Positions 6,513 to 11,276 of a stretch of 11,276 bases of DNA are shown here, one piece after another. The notes under the pieces were generated by a model. That model was not told where the DNA came from, ran no database searches, and saw only the letters and a program-made list of their open reading frames with translations. The stretch is from DAOUMU01 sp034409055. GTDB taxonomy: Bacteria; Chloroflexota; Anaerolineae; 4572-78; J111. A program made the translations under genes and the position numbers. The stretch covers positions 1 through 11,276 of the forward strand of contig DAOUMU010000453.1 in assembly GCA_034409055.1 (NCBI GenBank), given 5' to 3'. Positions within the stretch are counted from its first letter, which is position 1. Each line of letters begins with the position of its first letter.

Positions 6513-7808
6513 ATGGCCACCGAAGTGATTATGCCCAAAGTAGATATGGTGATGGACACCGGCACCTTCGTCGAATGGCTGAAGCAGGAAGGTGACCGGG
6601 TAGAAAAAGGGGAACCTCTCTTCGTCGTTCTGACCGACAAGGCCAACATCGAGATTGAAGCACCTGCCAGCGGCATCTTAGCTGGGGTAACGGCCAAACC
6701 AGACGACGTGATTCCGGTTACCGAGATCATCGCTTATATCCTTGAGCCGGGCGAGGCACTGCCAACTGAAGCCAAAGCCTTGCCGGAAGCAGCCGCTACG
6801 ATCGTTGCTGGCGCACCAACTGAGATTGTCTCACAGCCGGAGCCGGTGGCTGCTGAAGTGGCACCAGTTTCCAAACCTTTAAGCGATGGAAAAGTTCGCG
6901 CTACCCCGGCCGCTCGCCATGTAGCGGCTGAACTTGGCCTGGATCTCGCTCTGGTTCCGGGCAGTGGGCCACGCGGTCGCATCCACAAGGCAAACGTGCT
7001 GGCTTTTGCGGAGCAGCAAGCTGCGGCCAGGGTTGAAGCGGTGGAATCACCAAAACCGGAAACTGTCTCCCCCCCAGCGGCAACTGTCCCCACCGTGGAG
7101 ATCCCGTTGCCCGATGCGCGTCGCAAGGAGGTGATTCCCCTGGCCGGTCCGCGCAAGATCATTGCCGAACGGCTAGCCTACAGCGCTTTTACCGCGCCAC
7201 ACATCACGTTGTCGTTGCGAGTTGATATGAGCGAGGCGACTCGGTTGCGGGGTCGTGTTCAGGAACTGATCCAGCAGAAAACCGGCCGGAAACTCTCCTT
7301 TACGGCAATCATTGCCCGGGCTGTAGCGGCCATTCTGCCGCGACATCCCTACCTGAACGCCTCACTGCACGGTGAAGAGATTATCATTTGGGATGAGGTT
7401 CACCTGGGCATTGCCACCAGTTTGGAGGACTATCTCATCGTGCCGGTGATTTCAGAAGCGCAGTCTAAGAGCCTGGAACAAATTGTCTCTACGATGGGGG
7501 ATTTGGTAGAGCGAGCTCGGGCCAAACGCCTGACGCCGGCCGAAATGAGTGGCAGTACCTTCACTATCTCTAACCTTGGTATGTTCGGTATTGAGTCCTT
7601 TACGGCTATCATCAATCCGCCTGAAACCGCAATTTTGGCCGTAGGCAAGATCGTAGACACGCCGGTGGGTGTTGAGGGTGGGATTGAGCTACGGCCGGTG
7701 ATGAACATGGCCCTTTCGGCCGATCATCGGGTGGTAGATGGGGCTGCTGCCGCTCGGTTCCTGGCTGAACTGAAAAAGACTCTGGAAAACCCGTACCTCT
7801 TGATCTAG
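6513..7808 (+). CDS. Dihydrolipoamide acyltransferase (E2) of the dehydrogenase complex
   Basis: The core E2 subunit, which takes the acyl group from E1 on a lipoyl arm and transfers it to CoA. It has 431 aa from ATG 6513, chosen because GGAG (6501-6504) lies 8 nt upstream and the protein begins directly with the lipoyl domain; in-frame codons upstream lie inside the E1-beta gene. Order: a single lipoyl domain about 1-78, with lysine 43 in TDKANIE; an Ala/Pro/Glu-rich linker about 80-125; a peripheral-subunit-binding domain about 128-165 (RATPAARHVAAELGLD, then SGPRGRI); a second linker; and the catalytic domain about 205-431, with SNLGMFGIESFTAIINPP (353-370) and the active-site DHRVVDG (404-410, His405 and Asp409). 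The start lies 4 nt after the E1-beta stop. The binding domain implies an E3 partner, but no E3 gene follows; a lipoamide dehydrogenase must be encoded elsewhere. Confidence 0.95.
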   Translation: MATEVIMPKVDMVMDTGTFVEWLKQEGDRVEKGEPLFVVLTDKANIEIEAPASGILAGVTAKPDDVIPVTEIIAYILEPGEALPTEAKALPEAAATIVAGAPTEIVSQPEPVAAEVAPVSKPLSDGKVRATPAARHVAAELGLDLALVPGSGPRGRIHKANVLAFAEQQAAARVEAVESPKPETVSPPAATVPTVEIPLPDARRKEVIPLAGPRKIIAERLAYSAFTAPHITLSLRVDMSEATRLRGRVQELIQQKTGRKLSFTAIIARAVAAILPRHPYLNASLHGEEIIIWDEVHLGIATSLEDYLIVPVISEAQSKSLEQIVSTMGDLVERARAKRLTPAEMSGSTFTISNLGMFGIESFTAIINPPETAILAVGKIVDTPVGVEGGIELRPVMNMALSADHRVVDGAAAARFLAELKKTLENPYLLI

Positions 7809-7823
7809 GTTCTGTTGACATTT

Positions 7824-7927
7824 GCCGATTTCGCACGCTTCGATACGCCTACAAAGGCACTCAGCATGCGAAATCGGCCCAAAAACGCATCCTGAGCAGG
7901 TAAACCGTATCGAAGGGGCGTTTTTGG
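7824..7927. repeat. Paired palindromic two-box repeats between convergent genes
   Basis: Two adjacent perfect hairpins fill the spacer after E2. The first is GCCGATTTCGCA (7824-7835) with TGCGAAATCGGC (7867-7878). The second is CCAAAAACGC (7879-7888) with GCGTTTTTGG (7918-7927). Their loops carry the boxes also seen at 6-123: CTTCGATACG (7838-7847) with CTCAGCATGC (7860-7869), and on the minus strand CTTCGATACG (7915-7906) with CTCAGGATGC (7896-7887). The second stem has T-rich and A-rich sides and could end transcription from both the E2 operon and the ABC permease gene. The mobile-repeat and terminator readings are both inferred. Confidence 0.7.
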
Positions 7928-7977
7928 ACTAACCAAAGCGTTTTGAGTAGATGACGTACTTCTTCCACTGTTGTCGC

Positions 7978-10359
7978 CTATTCATACGTTAATGATTCGT
8001 GTACACTGATCTTGGTAGCCCGCAAGGCTGGCCACAGGCTGACCAGGGCAGAAATTGTCACCACAATGGTTAGCCAGAGGAATATCCCGCCCACAGGATA
8101 ACTGAATTCGAGCGGAAGTTCTAATAATTGAACGCCAACCAGGTTACTAAAAGCCCGCGCTCCCGGATAACTAAGCGGTATCGCCAGCAGCCAACTCAAA
8201 ACACCGACCGACACACCCTCGAAAACAAAAATCCCGGCGATGGCAAATGATGTCGCGCCAATTGCGCGCATTACGCCAATCTCTCGACTGCGTTCCACCA
8301 CGTTGATAGACATAGTGCTCATCAAACCCGTGCTACCGACAATGATCACCAGCACCGCCATAGCCATCAGCAAAATAAGAATGGCCCCCAAACCTTCGTC
8401 GTCGTGTATCTGGACTTCCATGGCCGATTGAAAATCCACTGCGTCAAAATAGCGCGCATCATAGACAGCCCGTAATGCCTCGATAAGCTTTTCTGGAGTT
8501 TGAGACGTGTTTTCCTCGAAAGTTGCTACCACCTGACTGCCCCGGTTAACATTACCGGTTTCCCGGGCCAGGGCGTCGAAATTGACAAAGTTGTCTTTGG
8601 AGTTATTGCGATGGCTAAAAACCAGCCCCACTACCGTCCATTTTGAGTCGTCCCCATTAAGGGTTAACTCAATCTCATCACCTACCTGAAAACCTTCATC
8701 CACGGCAATACTGTTATTGAGTAAAATCGCCCGGTCATCTTCAGGTAGCAGCGGACGACCACTGACCACCCGGGGATTGAAGATTTCAGAATCCGCCGGG
8801 ATGCCCCAAAGCCCTACGCTAAGTTTCTCGCCGGTGGTCAGGGTCAGTTGCCCGCCGTGGTAATTCCATACTTCAGCCTTGTCCACACCGGGCACGCTTT
8901 GGGTGGCCTCGACCAATTTGGTGACCCGATACATGCGCTTGAGCTTAATCAAGACATCCAGGCCAAAATCACGGCTCAACGTGTCCAGGGTACTGTTGAA
9001 AGAAGTGGAAACGCTGGAAACCATAATAAATACGATACCGCCGGTGGTCAGGGCCAACAAAGTCAGGCCGACGCGTGTTTTACGGCGAAAGGTATTGCGC
9101 AGGCTAAGAGCCAGCGGACGTGGCAACTGCCGAATCTCGCCCAGCAGGCGGTCGAGCCAACTGCGCCCAAAACCACCACCCAGCCCTTGCGAACTAATGG
9201 CCTGGTGCGGCGTGATGCGCGCCGCGCCCAGTGCCGGAACCAGCGCCGCCAGCATTGGTACGGCCAATCCCATCACGACCTGTATGGCGATGGCTACCGG
9301 CACAATTTCGAAGTCGGTCAAGACGATGTTAAAAAGATTTAACAGCCAGATGGCCAGCAGTTGCGCAGCCACGGCCCCCAGCGGTACGGCCACCAATAAC
9401 GCCAGCAGGCCATAAATTGCCGCCGTAATCAGGTAAATACGCACCACCTGCCCGGCTGTCGCTCCAACCACCTTCATCACGCCAATCTGCCACACCTGCT
9501 GCACAATGGTGGCATTGGTCACGTTGACGATCAAGAACCCACTCAACCCTAAAGATAACGCGCCTAATACTCCCAAAATGAGCAGCACAACGTCTACAAT
9601 CTCCTGGGCCCAGTGGTAGTCAGGCTCAAAGATTGACCAATGACTTATCTCCATGCCGTCGTTCTCCACCCGATTTTCGATTCGCTTGGCAGTCGCTCGG
9701 GCATCCTCTTGACTGAAAGACTCCAGCAAGACGTAGAGTGAGTTGAAGCCTGATGCCCGTCCGGTCAGCTTGGCCACTGTTTTCATTGTAGCGCAGAATG
9801 TCGCGCTACCCCCAAACTGGGGCGGTTCGGTATACGGATGATGCACCACGCCGACGACAGGCAGGCGATATTCCTTCTTACCTATCTCGACGATAATGGT
9901 GGTGCCGATAGGGAGATTGTAATACTCAGCCGACATGCGTTCTATGGCCAGCGACATACGCCTGCCCGGCCATTGACCCTCCAGTAGTCGAATCCGGTAC
10001 AGGTTCTGCTGGTCATAGTCATGGCGGGCAAATATGTTCCCGTCGCGCCACTCGGTTTCACCTTGTAACTTCCAACGGAAATCAACGCTGGCTTGACCTT
10101 CGGTCTTGGCTATATCCGGCTCGCGTTGCACGGCCTCTACAAAGTCCTGATCCAGCAAATCCACTCGATTGGTGTATAAGAAGAGATGAGGAGGGCTGCT
10201 TGTTCGGTGACTGGCCGTCATCCGGGCACGCATCATCCCAGACAGCCCAAAGACGATGCCCAGGCCAGCTACCCCCACTGTTGTAGCCAATACAATTAAA
10301 AATGTACGCAGCTTGTTATGCCACAAATCGCGCCATACTTTTCGCCAGATAACGTCCAT
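7978..10359 (-). CDS. ABC transporter permease, FtsX/MacB-like, double-FtsX type
   Basis: Membrane subunit of a type VII (MacB/LolCDE-like) ABC exporter or mechanotransmission system. It has 793 aa with two repeated halves. Half one: TM about 18-40, an extracytoplasmic MacB-PCD-like domain about 45-250, then three TMs at about 257-279, 305-340 and 357-378. Half two: TM about 430-450, an extracytoplasmic domain about 455-650, then TMs about 657-680, 706-728 and 757-778. The coupling-region motif recurs, IGVMKVVGATAGQV (292-305) and REIGVMRAIGATSFA (692-706), as expected for FtsX domains in contact with the ATPase. The ATG at 10359 follows the ATPase stop by one base, with GAGG just before it, so the two are translated together. 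There is no membrane-fusion or outer-membrane partner in the window, which fits a monoderm-like or Chloroflexota cell. The substrate (lipid, lipoprotein or peptide) is unknown. Confidence 0.93.
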   Translation of the reverse strand: MDVIWRKVWRDLWHNKLRTFLIVLATTVGVAGLGIVFGLSGMMRARMTASHRTSSPPHLFLYTNRVDLLDQDFVEAVQREPDIAKTEGQASVDFRWKLQGETEWRDGNIFARHDYDQQNLYRIRLLEGQWPGRRMSLAIERMSAEYYNLPIGTTIIVEIGKKEYRLPVVGVVHHPYTEPPQFGGSATFCATMKTVAKLTGRASGFNSLYVLLESFSQEDARATAKRIENRVENDGMEISHWSIFEPDYHWAQEIVDVVLLILGVLGALSLGLSGFLIVNVTNATIVQQVWQIGVMKVVGATAGQVVRIYLITAAIYGLLALLVAVPLGAVAAQLLAIWLLNLFNIVLTDFEIVPVAIAIQVVMGLAVPMLAALVPALGAARITPHQAISSQGLGGGFGRSWLDRLLGEIRQLPRPLALSLRNTFRRKTRVGLTLLALTTGGIVFIMVSSVSTSFNSTLDTLSRDFGLDVLIKLKRMYRVTKLVEATQSVPGVDKAEVWNYHGGQLTLTTGEKLSVGLWGIPADSEIFNPRVVSGRPLLPEDDRAILLNNSIAVDEGFQVGDEIELTLNGDDSKWTVVGLVFSHRNNSKDNFVNFDALARETGNVNRGSQVVATFEENTSQTPEKLIEALRAVYDARYFDAVDFQSAMEVQIHDDEGLGAILILLMAMAVLVIIVGSTGLMSTMSINVVERSREIGVMRAIGATSFAIAGIFVFEGVSVGVLSWLLAIPLSYPGARAFSNLVGVQLLELPLEFSYPVGGIFLWLTIVVTISALVSLWPALRATKISVHESLTYE

Positions 10360-10360
10360 C

Positions 10361-11074
10361 TTACCTCACCCGGCCATTGTTCTCGTCTCGATAGATGCGA
10401 CCATCAACGATGTGGATAACCCGCCCCATCCGCTCACTCAAACCCTGATCGTGTGTAACAACGAGTAATGTTTTGCCTTGGTTTACCAAGTCTTCAAACA
10501 AGGCAAAAACCGCGTCTGCGGTAGCTGTATCCAGATTGCCGGTCGGCTCGTCGGCCACAATCAGCGGTGGATCGTTGGCCAGCGCCCGGGCAATGGCCGC
10601 TCGCTGCTGCTGCCCACCGCTGAGCGCACTGGGCAGTTTGTGCGCCTGGTCAGCGATACCCACCTGTTCCAAAAGATGCAACCCCTTCTCCTTGCGCTCA
10701 CGCCGCCGATAGACCCGACAAAAATCCATCGGCAAAATCACGTTTTCTAAAATGGTCAGTGCGGGTAGGAGTTGGAAGAATTGAAAAATCACGCCGATGT
10801 GGCGTCCACGCCAGCGGGCCAACTCGTTCTCGGTTAGGGTGTGGATCGCCTCGCCGCTGATGAATACTTCGCCGCTGATGGGGCGGTCGATGCCGGTGAT
10901 CATGTTCAACAGCGTAGACTTGCCGGAACCGGAAGGCCCCACCACAGCGACAAACTCGCCAGGGCGCACTTTCAGGTTGATGTCTTTGAGTACGGTAACG
11001 TCTCCCGCGCCAGTCTCATAGGTTTTGACCACATCGTGCAAGTCAATTAACGCGCTATTGGCATTGTTGTCCAT
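10361..11074 (-). CDS. ABC transporter ATP-binding protein, LolD/MacB type
   Basis: The cytoplasmic ATPase that powers the FtsX-like permease encoded directly downstream. It has 237 aa, normal for LolD/MacB-type ATPases. It shows Walker A GPSGSGKST (46-54), Q-loop Gln98 in IFQFFQLLPALTILENV (96-112), the signature LSGGQQQRAAIARAL (151-165), Walker B LIVADEPTGNLD (171-182) with the catalytic Glu, and the switch His208 (VVTHD). The EPTGNLDT stretch is typical of this branch. The ATG at 11074 has GAGGAG 8 nt upstream. The A+T-rich stretch before it is the likely promoter region of this two-gene operon. The exported substrate cannot be told from the ATPase. Confidence 0.95.
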   Translation of the reverse strand: MDNNANSALIDLHDVVKTYETGAGDVTVLKDINLKVRPGEFVAVVGPSGSGKSTLLNMITGIDRPISGEVFISGEAIHTLTENELARWRGRHIGVIFQFFQLLPALTILENVILPMDFCRVYRRRERKEKGLHLLEQVGIADQAHKLPSALSGGQQQRAAIARALANDPPLIVADEPTGNLDTATADAVFALFEDLVNQGKTLLVVTHDQGLSERMGRVIHIVDGRIYRDENNGRVR

Positions 11075-11095
11075 CAGGCAATCTCCTCATTTATA

Positions 11096-11101
11096 ATTAT
11101 A
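11096..11101 (-). promoter_or_regulatory. Possible -10 element of the ABC operon
   Basis: The minus strand reads a perfect TATAAT shortly before the GAGGAG ribosome-binding site of the ATPase gene. No good -35 is seen at 16-18 bp upstream, so this may only be chance in an A+T-rich stretch. The surrounding 202 bp (11075-11276) hold no gene that can be supported. Confidence 0.25.
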
Positions 11102-11219
11102 ATAACTCGACGTTCGCTTATTTTTTCTTGAATTAACTAAATTTATTTACCCATTATGCCTAATAATCTAAGGTAAAATCAAATTTTTACAAGAAAGTTA
11201 TTTTTGTCACAATCAAAAT

Positions 11220-11267
11220 AAGGCTAATCAGTTGCAATTTACCGTAATAAACAGGGTAACTAGCCTT
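11220..11267. terminator. Possible hairpin at the right edge
   Basis: AAGGCTA (11220-11226) pairs with TAGCCTT (11261-11267), and inside it TTACC (11239-11243) pairs with GGTAA (11255-11259). The internal loop is very uneven (12 nt against 1). A T-rich run follows on either strand. It could end transcription of a minus-strand gene beyond the window, or be chance in A+T-rich DNA. Confidence 0.25.
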
Positions 11268-11276
11268 TTACTTGAC

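Noticed and set aside
6044..6730. 228-aa minus-strand open frame across E1-beta/E2
   Set aside because: Antisense to two well-conserved genes and shows no family motif.

Overview
The window looks like a chromosomal segment of a free-living bacterium. Gene content fits a member of the Chloroflexota (Anaerolineae-like): a long Rel/SpoT homologue, a SorC-type regulator beside a 2-oxoacid dehydrogenase operon, a bacterial Dph6-like ATPase and a large FtsX-type ABC permease. No rRNA or unique marker is present, so the phylum is a low-confidence inference. There are no tRNAs, CRISPR arrays, transposase genes or phage genes. All six full-length protein families, plus one orphan-like ATPase, are recognisable.

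Layout. Bases 1-185 hold a palindromic two-box repeat and the 5' region of a bifunctional-type (p)ppGpp synthetase/hydrolase (186-2417, +). It converges, 18 bp apart, on a minus-strand pair: a SorC-family regulator (4097-3132) followed 21 bp later by a Dph6-like ATP pyrophosphatase (3110-2436). A 381-bp divergent regulatory region (4098-4478) separates sorC from a compact plus-strand operon for the E1-alpha, E1-beta and E2 subunits of a pyruvate/acetoin-type dehydrogenase complex (4479-7808). There is no E3 gene in the window. A 169-bp spacer (7809-7977) holds two further hairpins built from the same repeat boxes as the left edge. Beyond it an ABC exporter operon lies on the minus strand, with the ATPase (11074-10361) one base before an 8-TM FtsX/MacB-like permease (10359-7978). 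An A+T-rich 202-bp upstream region runs to the window end.

How it works together. The best-resolved system is the SorC/dehydrogenase switch. Two copies of a 30-bp composite operator (26/30 identical, 154 bp apart) lie in the divergent spacer. One is just downstream of a good sorC promoter (TTGACA-17-TATACT) and the other covers the predicted -10 of the E1/E2 operon. This predicts that one regulator controls both its own operon, including the Dph6-like enzyme, and the dehydrogenase, probably in response to a small phosphorylated metabolite. The Dph6-like protein is the least understood member, because bacteria do not make diphthamide.

Other points of interest are the combination of an intact ppGpp hydrolase site with a RelA-type EXDD synthetase motif, a hairpin in the long sorC leader that is better paired as RNA than its complement, and a small family of two-box palindromic repeats in two intergenic regions.
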